Assembly: GCA_964449075.1 (NCBI GenBank)
Contig: CAYVBJ010000007.1
Coordinates: 41,287-105,286, forward strand
Length of the DNA stretch: 64,000 bases
From: CAYVBJ01 sp964449075
Lineage (GTDB): Bacteria; Bacteroidota; Rhodothermia; Balneolales; Balneolaceae
Reading direction: 5' to 3'
The notes beneath the pieces are model-generated. The model was not told where the DNA came from. It made no database searches and was given only the letters and a program-made list of their open reading frames with translations. The translations under genes and the position numbers were made by a program. Numbering within the stretch: position 1 is the first letter of the stretch; every line of letters starts with the position of its first letter. Shown here one piece after another: positions 1-9,866 of this stretch.

Positions 1-406
1 ACATATCCGGAAATCGCCTTCCGGTTTCCCGAATTATAGATTTGAAGTTATTCCCTCCATGCCCGTTCAGAATCAGTAACTTATAAATTCCCTGCCTGTT
101 CAGTGTTTCACAGATATCATTCAAAATCGAAGCCTGTGTTGATGGATAGATGTTCATATCCAGTTTAATATCAGGCTGACCGGTATTCACACCATACGGA
201 ATTACCGGGAGAATGATAACTTTTGCCCCCTCTTCCCAGGCTATGCCGGCTGCTTCTGCTGCTATATGCTCAACCTGCAAATTGTCTGTACCATAGGGTA
301 AATGATAATTATGAGCTTCGGTTGCTCCCCATGGCAAAACGGCCAGTTCAATTTCTCTGTCTTTAACTGATTTCCAGTTTGTTTCTGATAATATGTAAGG
401 CCTCAT
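1..406 (-). CDS. Creatininase-family amidohydrolase, N-terminal part
   Basis: The reading frame starts at ATG 404-406 and runs off the left edge, giving about 135 residues. The N-terminus carries PWGATEAHNYHLPYGTD (about residues 25-41), matching the creatininase-family P-G-x-x-E-x-H-x-x-H-L-P-x-x-TD metal site, and a later LNGHGGN motif, another family metal/substrate loop. Known members are metal-dependent amidohydrolases (creatininase, the MftE peptidase, formamide hydrolases), so a C-N bond hydrolase is likely but the substrate is unknown. It is divergent from the SusC gene and shares an upstream region with a LacI-type palindrome at 549-562, so it probably belongs to the same regulon. 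Family assignment is firm; its role here is inferred. Confidence 0.85.
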   Translation of the reverse strand, partial: MRPYILSETNWKSVKDREIELAVLPWGATEAHNYHLPYGTDNLQVEHIAAEAAGIAWEEGAKVIILPVIPYGVNTGQPDIKLDMNIYPSTQASILNDICETLNRQGIYKLLILNGHGGNNFKSIIRETGRRFPDM

Positions 407-876
407 AATAATTTTAATTCAGATCTTTTTTTAATTCAATGTAGTGTGTTTGCAAAAAGTACTTCACTTTTTGACTGCATATATGATCAGATTTACAAAA
501 AATACTGTTTTATCTGTTACCGCCTTCAATACTGTAAAGAAAAATTTTGGAACCGGTTCCACAAAGGATGACCGGAGCAATGCCTTCAGTTAAAAATCTT
601 AAAAAATATTTGCAAAATATCGGTTTTAATATAAATAACAGAGGTTTTAGTCCCTTTTTATCCTTAGAATTTTCAAGGGAAATTTAAAATTCATTCTACG
701 GTATTTATAGTTAGAAATTTTATTGTGTAAAATATCTTTAATTAGTGGGCTCTATTTTATATAATCTTAATAGTAATGTTACGCAAAAATTATAAATAAC
801 CTCGGGAAAGGTTAGATGTATTCTCATCTCTTATAATAACTGCTATCATAAATCCTAATATAAAACCTCATATAAT
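407..876. promoter_or_regulatory. Divergent intergenic region, creatininase/SusC
   Basis: This 470-base AT-rich gap separates two divergent genes. Apart from the palindrome at 549-562 no RNA gene or small coding frame is recognisable. The AT-rich stretch 590-870 is presumably the SusC promoter and long leader; no promoter box could be assigned with confidence. Confidence 0.5.
549..562. promoter_or_regulatory. LacI-family operator, site 1
   Basis: TGGAACCGGTTCCA is a perfect 14-bp palindrome with the central CpG typical of LacI/GalR operators. It lies between the divergent creatininase-family and SusC genes. An identical palindrome lies upstream of the LacI gene itself (11925-11938) and a one-mismatch copy precedes the ROK/NagB-like pair (17578-17591). 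Confidence 0.8.
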
Positions 877-3800
877 ATGTATGTAAAACTGCTACCGGAA
901 AAAAAGGATATTTTTCAGTCTTTCTGTAATTATTGCAGGATACTGAAAAATGTTAGAATCAAAGCGAAAATAATCTCTTTTTCACTACTGGTATTATTTT
1001 TGGTTTTTGATATATCTGTTAATATTCAGGATGGATATGCTCAAAATCAATTGGATATATCCGGAACTGTTACTGAACAGGAAACAGGTCAGCCACTTAC
1101 CGGAGTTACAATTGTAGTGGTCGGAACCGACCGGGGTACAACAACCGATCTGCAGGGACGATATAGCCTTACGGTTCCCGACGGTGACGGTGTACTTCGA
1201 TTTTCATTTATCGGATTTGAATCTCAGGAAATTCCGATTGAAGGACGCAGAACCATAGATGTGGAAATGGAGCCAAGCGTTTTACTGGGAGATGAACTGG
1301 TGGTGACCGGGTATAGTGAGCAGCAGCGAAGAGATTTTACCGGATCAATTGCTGTGGTTGAAATGGATAATTTTGAACGGCTTTCCGCTTCCGGAGATTT
1401 GGTCACAAAGCAGCTGCAGGGTACCGCTTCAGGAGTTACTGTAACAAGTTCGGGTCAGCCCGGTGAAGCACCCAATATCAGGATCCGGGGAATTAATACA
1501 TTTGGTGATAACACTCCACTCTACATTGTGGATGGGGTTTCCATTGAGAATATTGATGATTTGAATCCAAATGATATTGAATCGATCCAGGTTTTGAAGG
1601 ATGCTTCTTCAGCAGCCGTTTACGGGGCAAGAGCAGCCAACGGGGTTATTGTTGTTACAACGAAAAAAGGAAAAGGCAAGGTTCAGCTTAATTACAGCGG
1701 TTCCGTTGGTGTTGACTGGCAGGGACGAGACAATCCATGGGATATTGCCACTCCCCAGCAGCATGCAGATCTTCTTTGGATCGCAACTGACAGGGTAAAC
1801 AACCCGCGCCCTCATCCTCTTTATGGTGATGGTACATCTCCTGTGTTGCCAGACTTCATTGCACCTGTCGGAGCCATGGAGGGTGAAGTTGACTTAGACA
1901 GTTATTTTGTAATACCTGAATTCAACGATCCGGCCCAGTTAAATGATTTCGTAAGAATAACAAGAGCTAACAAAGAAGGTACCGACTGGTTCAGTGAACT
2001 TTTTTCTGAAGAATTACAGCAGGCACACAATATTTCAGTGAGCGGCGGAAGTGCAATTGGAAATTACCTCTTCTCTGTAAACTTCACAGATCAGAAAGGT
2101 ACACTGATGAGAACAGGCCGGGAAAGGTACAATTTCAGGGCCAACACCAGTTTCAACATCGGGGAAAACATCAGAATTGGTGAAAATCTTACTTACAGCA
2201 TTACTGAAAATCCCCAGGTGGCCTCTCTTACTGAGGGAAGTGCGATAGGTATGGCATTCAGACAGCAACCAATTATTCCTGTTTTTGATATTCAGGGTAA
2301 TTTTGGAGGGGCATTTGGTGCACCACTGGGTAATGCGTTCAACCCTGTTGGAATCATGGAAAGAACAAGAAACAATGAACAGGAAGACCGCAGACTGATC
2401 GGTAATGTATTTGGTGAAATTGACTTGTCTGAAAAGATCGTCGCCAGAACAAGTTTTGGTGGTGAGTTGGTTAACACAACAGGCCAGTTTTTCCAGTTTC
2501 CTACCTTTGAAAACCAGGAAAATGATGTCACCAATGTACTAACCGTAAACGACACCAATGCTTTTAACTGGACGTTTAACACAACTGTTAAGTACACAGA
2601 TACCTATAATAAACACGACTACGAAGTGCTTGTAGGTACAGAAATATTCAAAAATTCATTTACATTTAATGGTGCCACAGCAGACGGATTTTTCTCTTTT
2701 GATGAAAACTTTGTGAATTTATCCAATGCTTCGGGTAACCGAAATACCTCAGGGTTTGAGTTCCAAAATACACTGGCTTCTTTTTTCGGCCGCCTTGACT
2801 ACAGCTTTGACGATAAATATCTATTATCGGCTACAGTACGGCATGACGGATCATCCCGTTTCAGCAAAGGTAACCGCTGGGGAACGTTTCCCTCAGGTAG
2901 TGTAGGCTGGCGTATCAGCAGTGAGCCTTTCTTCCAGGACTTCAATCTGGATTTTGTAAACGAATTCAGAATTAAAACCAGTGTTGGTCTGATTGGAAAT
3001 GAACAAAACGTTCCGACTTCGAATCAGTTTACCCTGTTTGCATCCGACAGAGGCAGCTCATTTTACGCCATTGACGGAAGCAATTCCGGAACCCAGGAAG
3101 GCTTTTTACTGAGCCAGATCGGAAATCCAAATGCGCAATGGGAAGAGGTTTTAAATGTAAATGTCGGTTTTGTGACAAGCTTATTTGCTAACCGTGTTGA
3201 TGTTGATTTTGAGTGGTACTGGAAAGATGTGAGGGATTTGCTTTTTAATCCTGAACTTCCCGGAACGGCCGGAAGTGCAACCGCTCCTTTTGTAAATATT
3301 GCTAACATGAGAAATACAGGTATTGATGTAACACTATCTTCTTCTCACAATATTTCACAAGATCTCCAAATCAATGGTGGTATAAACTTTACATCATTCA
3401 ATAACGAAATCACAAAAGTTGCAGAGGGTGTAAGCAGTTTCAGCCAGGAAAGCAGAAGATTTGTAGGGCAAAATTTTGTCCGCAATGAAGTCGGGCAACC
3501 GGTTTCATCTTTCTTTGGCTTTGTTGTGGATGGATTCTTCCAGGACCAGGCCGAAATTGACCAGCTGAACGCAGGTGCTCCAAGCGGCGAATACCAGACA
3601 GAGGCAGGTGTAGGCAGGTTCCGGTTCCGTGATGTAAACGGTGACGGTGAAATCACCGCCGATGACAGAACATTTATAGGTGATCCGAATGCAGACTTCA
3701 CCATGGGTATAAATCTTGGTGCCAACTACAAAAACTGGGATTTAAACATGTTCTGGTTCACTTCACAAGGCAACGATATCTGGAACCAGGTGAGATGGTG

Positions 3801-4221
3801 GACTGACTTCTTCCCATCATTCAACGGTGCCAAAAGCACCCGTACTTTAACGGATGCCTTCGTTCCCGGTGCTGATAATTCAAACGCAACCTTACCCATC
3901 CAGGAAAATGTGGGTACGTTCAGTACAAACGGCAGCCCAAGTTCATTCTTTGTTGAAGATGGCTCCTACTGGAGGTTAAAAAATGTAACACTCGGTTACA
4001 CGGTTCCGCAAAGTTTCCAGGACAGATTCGGGATTGGAAACCTGAGAGTATTTGTTCAGCTTAACAATATGCTAACAATTACCGACTATACCGGTCCGGA
4101 TCCCGAAATCGGGTTCTTCCCCGGCGGCGGCGGCGGCGGAAGCACGAACTTTGGTATTGATGAAGGTCAGTTCCCAACACCCAAGCAGTTCATTTTTGGC
4201 GTCAATCTTTCAATCCTTTAA
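877..4221 (+). CDS. SusC/RagA-type TonB-dependent outer-membrane transporter
   Basis: At 1114 residues this has normal SusC length. A signal/anchor segment near residues 33-56 ends at YAQ. It is followed by a carboxypeptidase-regulatory-like domain (about 58-140, ISGTVTEQETGQPLTGV) and a plug domain with NIRIRGINTFGDN, PLYIVDG and AAVYGARAANGVIVVTTKKG (about 200-270). The rest is a 22-strand type barrel ending in FIFGVNLSIL. It imports oligosaccharides or glycopeptides across the outer membrane using TonB energy, with the SusD lipoprotein encoded 8 bases downstream as its lid. The palindromic operator about 315 bases upstream suggests control by the LacI protein of this locus. Substrate cannot be read from sequence; the neighbours point to an amino-sugar glycoconjugate. 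Confidence 0.95.
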   Translation: MYVKLLPEKKDIFQSFCNYCRILKNVRIKAKIISFSLLVLFLVFDISVNIQDGYAQNQLDISGTVTEQETGQPLTGVTIVVVGTDRGTTTDLQGRYSLTVPDGDGVLRFSFIGFESQEIPIEGRRTIDVEMEPSVLLGDELVVTGYSEQQRRDFTGSIAVVEMDNFERLSASGDLVTKQLQGTASGVTVTSSGQPGEAPNIRIRGINTFGDNTPLYIVDGVSIENIDDLNPNDIESIQVLKDASSAAVYGARAANGVIVVTTKKGKGKVQLNYSGSVGVDWQGRDNPWDIATPQQHADLLWIATDRVNNPRPHPLYGDGTSPVLPDFIAPVGAMEGEVDLDSYFVIPEFNDPAQLNDFVRITRANKEGTDWFSELFSEELQQAHNISVSGGSAIGNYLFSVNFTDQKGTLMRTGRERYNFRANTSFNIGENIRIGENLTYSITENPQVASLTEGSAIGMAFRQQPIIPVFDIQGNFGGAFGAPLGNAFNPVGIMERTRNNEQEDRRLIGNVFGEIDLSEKIVARTSFGGELVNTTGQFFQFPTFENQENDVTNVLTVNDTNAFNWTFNTTVKYTDTYNKHDYEVLVGTEIFKNSFTFNGATADGFFSFDENFVNLSNASGNRNTSGFEFQNTLASFFGRLDYSFDDKYLLSATVRHDGSSRFSKGNRWGTFPSGSVGWRISSEPFFQDFNLDFVNEFRIKTSVGLIGNEQNVPTSNQFTLFASDRGSSFYAIDGSNSGTQEGFLLSQIGNPNAQWEEVLNVNVGFVTSLFANRVDVDFEWYWKDVRDLLFNPELPGTAGSATAPFVNIANMRNTGIDVTLSSSHNISQDLQINGGINFTSFNNEITKVAEGVSSFSQESRRFVGQNFVRNEVGQPVSSFFGFVVDGFFQDQAEIDQLNAGAPSGEYQTEAGVGRFRFRDVNGDGEITADDRTFIGDPNADFTMGINLGANYKNWDLNMFWFTSQGNDIWNQVRWWTDFFPSFNGAKSTRTLTDAFVPGADNSNATLPIQENVGTFSTNGSPSSFFVEDGSYWRLKNVTLGYTVPQSFQDRFGIGNLRVFVQLNNMLTITDYTGPDPEIGFFPGGGGGGSTNFGIDEGQFPTPKQFIFGVNLSIL

Positions 4222-4229
4222 AAATTTAA

Positions 4230-6137
4230 ATGACAATTATGTTTATCAAAAAAACGAAATATAAGTTATTAAGTGTACTTACAGTAGTCAGCGGGTTGTT
4301 GCTTCTGTATGGATGTGATGAGTTTTTAACGGAGCCTGCAAGAGGATCACTCAGTGAACAGGTGCTGGCCAATGAGCAGGGCGTGAATTCACAGCTTATC
4401 GGTGCATATGCAAAACTGGATGGCGGCGGTTGGGACGTTCCCGGGCTGCCATGGGAAAAATCACAACATAACTGGATCTACGGCGACATCGTAGCCGGTG
4501 ATGCACACAAAGGCTCTAATGCCGGTGACCAGGCTCCCATTAACTCAATTCAAAGAGGCAACTCAGATCCCTCTATAGGTTTCTTTGACAGCAAATGGCA
4601 ATCCCTTTTTGAGGGTGTTACACGTGCAAATGCTGTACTGGGTGTGTTGCAGCAGGTTGAAGATTTGAGTCCTGAAGAAATAAATAGCTTGGCTGCTGAA
4701 GCCCGCTTTTTGCGTGGCCATTATTACTTTGAGCTCCGAAAAATGTTCTTCAGAGTTCCCTGGATTGATGAAAATACGGAAGATGTAAACCAGCCTAACG
4801 ATGAAGAAATCTGGCCGAATATTGAAGCTGACTTCCAGTTTGCATTCGACAATCTTCCTGAAGTTCAGTCAGAAAGAGCCCGTGTCAATAAATGGGCCGC
4901 AGGTGCTTACCTCGGGAAAACATTTGCTTATCAGCAGAAATGGGGTGAAGCGAAAAGTATCTTTGACCAGGTTATAACAAGTGGTGTAACGGCAGAGGGA
5001 GTCCCTTATGACCTGGCAGAAAACTACTGGGACGCATTCGATCCCGCAGCAGAGGCAGGGAATCCGGAAAAAGTTTTCTTTGCTTCACAGGTTGCAAATG
5101 ACGGCACCGGTGATATTACAAGAGCCAATCATGGTGCAATGCTTAATTTCCCATTCAACAGTCCGTTCAGATGCTGCGGGTTTTTCCAGGCCACTCAGGA
5201 TCTTGTGAATTCGTACAGAACAGAAGACGGCTTGCCCATCATTGGAAATTTCAACAACGAAAGTGTTGTAAGTGACCAGGGAATTCCTTCTGATGAACTG
5301 TTTGAACCATATGATGGCACCCTGGATCCAAGATTAGACTGGACAGTTGGCCGCCGTGGTGTTCCTTTTCACGATTGGGGACCGCACCCCGGAGAGCGAT
5401 GGGTACGTGATCAGCTTTTTTCAGGTCCATATGCACCTAAGAAAAAGGTTTACTGGCAATCACAGGAAGATGAATTCGCTGACAATAACCAGTGGGCACC
5501 GGGCACCGCACACGATATTAACGTAATCCGATTCGCAGATGTACTCCTTATGGCTGCAGAGGCAGAAATTGAAGCCGGATCTATCGACCAGGCACGTGAA
5601 TACGTAAACAGAGTTCGTGAACGTGCAGCAAGGCCGGATGGCCGGGTTAGCAATGACCTTAACAGGGAATTTGCTGCTGCTATCGTTGGAAGTCAAGATG
5701 AAATGTTGGATCTTGAAGGCCTTAATTCAGGCAATTTTGTGGTCAGGGAAGATCTCAACAGTACATTTACCTTCCTGGGCGGCAATGTCGGTGATATTAA
5801 TAACTGGAATGAGTACCCCGAACCCAATTATGAGATAAATACATATCCTCCGGGATCACTCGGCAGCCAGCAGCAAGCACGTGAAATTGTATGGCACGAA
5901 CGCAGAATTGAACTGGCACTTGAAGGCCATCGGTTCTTTGATCTCGTTCGATGGGGAATTGCAGACCGGGAAATAAACCGGGCATGGCAATTTGAAGCCA
6001 CTGTATTTCCAAATACCCTGGCACCGGGAGCAACATTTACCCCCGGTAAAAATGAGTACTACCCGATTCCTCAGCGTCAAATTGATCTGAGTGTCGCAGG
6101 TGGTGAAGCCCAGTTACAACAAAACCCCGGCTTCTGA
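4230..6137 (+). CDS. SusD/RagB-family outer-membrane lipoprotein
   Basis: This 635-residue protein starts 8 bases after the SusC stop; an alternative start is the ATG at 4239. The N-terminus is a lipoprotein signal with lipobox LLYGC. SusD-type helical features follow, including the region around LAAEARFLRGHYYFELRK and the C-terminal WHERRIELALEGHRFFDLVRW typical of RagB/SusD proteins. It should sit on the cell surface, bind the glycan and cap the SusC barrel. It is co-transcribed with SusC, and a strong hairpin terminator follows at 6168-6206. Family assignment is secure; ligand unknown. Confidence 0.95.
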   Translation: MTIMFIKKTKYKLLSVLTVVSGLLLLYGCDEFLTEPARGSLSEQVLANEQGVNSQLIGAYAKLDGGGWDVPGLPWEKSQHNWIYGDIVAGDAHKGSNAGDQAPINSIQRGNSDPSIGFFDSKWQSLFEGVTRANAVLGVLQQVEDLSPEEINSLAAEARFLRGHYYFELRKMFFRVPWIDENTEDVNQPNDEEIWPNIEADFQFAFDNLPEVQSERARVNKWAAGAYLGKTFAYQQKWGEAKSIFDQVITSGVTAEGVPYDLAENYWDAFDPAAEAGNPEKVFFASQVANDGTGDITRANHGAMLNFPFNSPFRCCGFFQATQDLVNSYRTEDGLPIIGNFNNESVVSDQGIPSDELFEPYDGTLDPRLDWTVGRRGVPFHDWGPHPGERWVRDQLFSGPYAPKKKVYWQSQEDEFADNNQWAPGTAHDINVIRFADVLLMAAEAEIEAGSIDQAREYVNRVRERAARPDGRVSNDLNREFAAAIVGSQDEMLDLEGLNSGNFVVREDLNSTFTFLGGNVGDINNWNEYPEPNYEINTYPPGSLGSQQQAREIVWHERRIELALEGHRFFDLVRWGIADREINRAWQFEATVFPNTLAPGATFTPGKNEYYPIPQRQIDLSVAGGEAQLQQNPGF

Positions 6138-6167
6138 TTGATTTGATTTTTAAATCTTGATAACCTT

Positions 6168-6210
6168 AAAAGAGGCAGTACAATTAACTTTTGTGCTGTC
6201 TCTTTTTTAT
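6168..6210 (+). terminator. Rho-independent terminator or attenuator after SusD
   Basis: A 16-bp stem (6168-6183 with 6191-6206, two G-T wobbles, 7-base loop) is followed by a T-rich tail. It lies between SusD and the next same-strand gene, so it may act as an internal attenuator that keeps SusCD expression above that of the downstream genes. Confidence 0.75.
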
Positions 6211-6219
6211 AATTAACAT

Positions 6220-9200
6220 ATGAAATTAAAAAATTCCGCTCCCGCACCTTTACTATTTTCCTGCTTTTTGATTCTCATGCTTACGGCTTGCAGTAAAGAA
6301 CAAAAACTTTTTGACCTGGTCCCCTCTTCTGCTTCAGGAATCACATTTAATAATTTAATTACAGAATCGGACAGCCTGAATATTCTAGATTATGAATACA
6401 TATACAATGGCGGCGGTATAGCAATCGGTGACTTTAACAGAGACGGTTTACCTGATATCTACTTCGTTGGGAATATGGTCAGCAATGAGCTCTATCTGAA
6501 TCTTGGCGATTTCACTTTTGAAAATATCACTTCTGAATCCAAAACCGGCGGTTCAACGGAAAAATGGTACAGCGGAGCCTCTGTTATTGATATTAATAAT
6601 GACGGGCTGCCGGATATCTACATCTCTGCCACAGGCCGGAATAATCCTGATCTCCGTAAGAATGAGCTCTACATAAACCGGGGGTTAAATGAGGAAGGAA
6701 TTCCTCAGTTTGAAGAGAAAGCAGAGGAGTATGGTTTAGCTGATGATTCCTATACAACAATGGCCGCTTTTTTTGATTCAAATAATGACGGAAATCTGGA
6801 GGTCTACCTACTAACCTCTCACAGGGATCCAAATCAATCCTATGCAATGGTATCAAACCAGAGAAAACAAAAAATTGCAAACAGGGACAAGATGTTCAAG
6901 GTTATGCCCGGCACAGAAAAAGATCATCCTGTTTACAGTGAGGTTTCTGACGAAACGGGAATTACTAAAGGGGGGCACGGACTCGGAATCAATATCACCG
7001 ATATAAATTTTGACGGGTTCAAGGATATCTATATAGCAAACGACTACATATCCGAAGATATCCTCTGGATCAATAACGGAGATGGGACCTATAGAGATAA
7101 AATTGAAGACTATCTAAAGCATGCAAGCTATTCAGCAATGGGTACCGATATCGCTGATATCAATAACGACGGATTGCCGGATATTTTTACTCTTGATATG
7201 CTGCCGGAGATGAATTTCCGGAAAAACAGCATGACCAACCCAAATAACTATCGAAATTTTTTGAACCAGACATTTGAGCAGGTGTTTCCTCAGTATACAC
7301 GAAATACCATGCAGCTGAACCGCGGATCGGCAGAAAATGGTCTGCAGCCATTCTTCAGCGAAATTGCTTATTTATCAAACATCGCCGAAACCGACTGGAG
7401 CTGGACTCCTCTGCTTGCTGATTTCAACAATGACGGGTACAGAGATCTTGTGGTTACCAACGGAATTCCAAAAGATGTAACAGATAAAGATTTCTGGAAT
7501 GAATATGGTAAAGTTACCGGAGTGATGCCTAAATCAATGGCACTTGAAAATATTCCTGAAGTGAAGATTTCTAATTATGCATATCAAAACAATAAAGACC
7601 TCACATTCACTGACGTCACCGAAACTTGGGGATTGAATCAGCCCTCCTTTTCAACCGCTGCCGTATATGCCGATCTGAACAATGACGGGGCACTGGATAT
7701 CATTGTTAACAATGTGAATGAGCCCGCATTTATTTACAAAAATAACCTTCATACCAACTCCGGCAACCGGTCGAACCATTTTCTAAGAATCAGATTTGAG
7801 GGTGAAAACAACAATAGTCATGGGATTGGTGCTGTCGTAAACCTTTTCTACAAAGGCGGAGAACTTCAAACTTATGAACATTCACTTTACAGGGGATATC
7901 TCTCCACCGTTGAACCTGTTGCTCACTTTGGGCTGGGAAATTCAGAAATTATCGATTCACTGGTTGTCACATGGAATGACCCGGCCGGTATGAAAAGAGA
8001 AATTCTGAAAAGTGTCCCGGCAGATCAGACAATAACCATTAAAAAAGGTGCAGCAGCTGAAATTGGTGATCTGAAAAGTTACAGTTACATTCACCGATTA
8101 CAGCCGGAACGTACATTCAATGACATAACAGACGAGACAAATATCAGCTTCATTCACTCCGAAAACGGCTTCAATGACTTTGCATCAGAACCGCTGCTGC
8201 CCTACCAGCTCTCTCAGGCAGGCCCCGGTCTTGCTGCAGGTGATATATCCGGTAACGGACTTGATGATATATTCATCGGTGGTTCTTTTGGTGAACGAGG
8301 AACCATTTTATTCCAAAATAAAAACGGTACGTTCGATCTTACTGAATTTTCACCCGGCGGAGAAATTTCTCTCTCACAAAAAGAAGATTCAGGTGTGCTT
8401 CTGTTTGATGCAGACAATGACGGGCATAATGATCTATATATAGCAAGCGGAAGCATTGAAAACCCCTCCGGCAGCGATAACTACATGGACAGTTTTTTTC
8501 TGAACAATGGAAATGGAAAGTTTATCAATCAGCCCGATGCTCTGCCCGGACATCCCATAAGCAGCTCAGTGGTTACGGCTGCAGATTTTAACAATGACGG
8601 TAAACCGGATCTCTTTGTGGGCGGATACGTCTCTCCCGGCGAGTACCCCAAACCCGTATCAAGTATCATCCTTAGAAATGATTCTGAAAACGGTAAAATA
8701 AAATTCACTGATGTAACCTCTGAACTGGCTCCGGATTTAAACAATTTTGGCATTATTACCGATGCTCTCTGGTCAGATTTTGAAAATGACGGACGTGTCG
8801 ATCTTATCATTACAGGTCACTGGATGCCTGTTACTTTTTTAAAGAATACAGCTTCAGGTTTTGTGAATGTAACCGGAGAAACTGGCGTTCAATCGAAAAC
8901 AGGCTGGTGGAACAGTATCTCAGGCGGCGACTTCAACAACAACGGGTATACTGATTATGTGGTAGGTAACCACGGTCTGAACTCTTTTTACAGGGCATCA
9001 GAAGATCAGCCTTTGAGGGTTTATGCAGGTGATTTAAATGACAATGGCTTATATGATGCCGTAATAAGTATGTATAAAAAAGATTCGGACGGTATATTTA
9101 AAGAGTTTCCCGCTCACAATTTTCAGCAGATGCAAAGAATTCTGCCCCAGGTTACACAAAATTCCCCTTCTAATGAAGCATATGGTAAAACACCTGTTCG

Positions 9201-9825
9201 TGATCTCCTTTCAGCCGAGCAGTTAGAGAAAGCATCGGTTTGGGAAACCACAGAATTAAAATCAGCTATTTTAATAAATAATGGCGACGGCACATTTACA
9301 ATTCAGCCTTTACCACACGAAGCTCAGTTTGCACCTGTCTACGGACTTTTGCCTGATGATTTTGATGGCGACGGTAACCTGGATCTTCTTATTTCGGGAA
9401 ATCATTTTGGTGCTGACATCCGGATTGGACGCTATGACGCATTGAACGGATTACATCTGAAAGGTGACGGAACCGGGTCCTTTTCCGTTATGAGTCACAA
9501 CAACAGTGGTTTTTATGTACCGGGAGACGGTGAAGCTTTGATTAAATTGAAAGGTGCCAACAACAGATATCTGGTGGCAGCTTCTCAAAACAATGGGCCG
9601 CTGAAAATGTTCAGTAGTGAAAACACTACAGAACTTATATCTGCTGAACCAATGGATGCGTATGCTATCATCCATTTTGAATCAGGAAAACAGAGAAAGA
9701 GTGAATTTTATTACGGAAGTTCTTTTCTCTCGGCATCTTCACGGTTCATTCCGCTTACAGAAAATATGACCAAAATCGAATTTATCGATTATAATGGTGA
9801 GCGCAGAACTGTTCACGTTCCTTAA
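6220..9825 (+). CDS. FG-GAP/VCBS repeat lipoprotein with ASPIC/UnbV domain
   Basis: This 1201-residue protein has a lipoprotein signal (lipobox LTAC, about residues 21-24). It contains many Asp-rich calcium-binding repeats, for example DFNRDGLPD, DINNDGLPD and DFDGDGNLD, which fold as FG-GAP/VCBS beta-propellers. Around residues 525-615 lies an ASPIC/UnbV domain (FLRIRFEGENNNSHGIGAVV ... AHFGLGN ... VTWNDPAG), as in the CRTAC1 family. A second propeller set follows. Such proteins often sit beside SusCD pairs in Bacteroidota and Balneolota as presumed surface carbohydrate-binding or processing partners, but no reaction has been established for them. It follows SusD after a hairpin and precedes the DUF1080 gene, so it is probably exported by the Lol route and acts with the transporter. 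Confidence 0.88.
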   Translation: MKLKNSAPAPLLFSCFLILMLTACSKEQKLFDLVPSSASGITFNNLITESDSLNILDYEYIYNGGGIAIGDFNRDGLPDIYFVGNMVSNELYLNLGDFTFENITSESKTGGSTEKWYSGASVIDINNDGLPDIYISATGRNNPDLRKNELYINRGLNEEGIPQFEEKAEEYGLADDSYTTMAAFFDSNNDGNLEVYLLTSHRDPNQSYAMVSNQRKQKIANRDKMFKVMPGTEKDHPVYSEVSDETGITKGGHGLGINITDINFDGFKDIYIANDYISEDILWINNGDGTYRDKIEDYLKHASYSAMGTDIADINNDGLPDIFTLDMLPEMNFRKNSMTNPNNYRNFLNQTFEQVFPQYTRNTMQLNRGSAENGLQPFFSEIAYLSNIAETDWSWTPLLADFNNDGYRDLVVTNGIPKDVTDKDFWNEYGKVTGVMPKSMALENIPEVKISNYAYQNNKDLTFTDVTETWGLNQPSFSTAAVYADLNNDGALDIIVNNVNEPAFIYKNNLHTNSGNRSNHFLRIRFEGENNNSHGIGAVVNLFYKGGELQTYEHSLYRGYLSTVEPVAHFGLGNSEIIDSLVVTWNDPAGMKREILKSVPADQTITIKKGAAAEIGDLKSYSYIHRLQPERTFNDITDETNISFIHSENGFNDFASEPLLPYQLSQAGPGLAAGDISGNGLDDIFIGGSFGERGTILFQNKNGTFDLTEFSPGGEISLSQKEDSGVLLFDADNDGHNDLYIASGSIENPSGSDNYMDSFFLNNGNGKFINQPDALPGHPISSSVVTAADFNNDGKPDLFVGGYVSPGEYPKPVSSIILRNDSENGKIKFTDVTSELAPDLNNFGIITDALWSDFENDGRVDLIITGHWMPVTFLKNTASGFVNVTGETGVQSKTGWWNSISGGDFNNNGYTDYVVGNHGLNSFYRASEDQPLRVYAGDLNDNGLYDAVISMYKKDSDGIFKEFPAHNFQQMQRILPQVTQNSPSNEAYGKTPVRDLLSAEQLEKASVWETTELKSAILINNGDGTFTIQPLPHEAQFAPVYGLLPDDFDGDGNLDLLISGNHFGADIRIGRYDALNGLHLKGDGTGSFSVMSHNNSGFYVPGDGEALIKLKGANNRYLVAASQNNGPLKMFSSENTTELISAEPMDAYAIIHFESGKQRKSEFYYGSSFLSASSRFIPLTENMTKIEFIDYNGERRTVHVP

Positions 9826-9866
9826 ATTCAAAACCAGTTAACCAGTGAACAATAACAGTTGAGATC

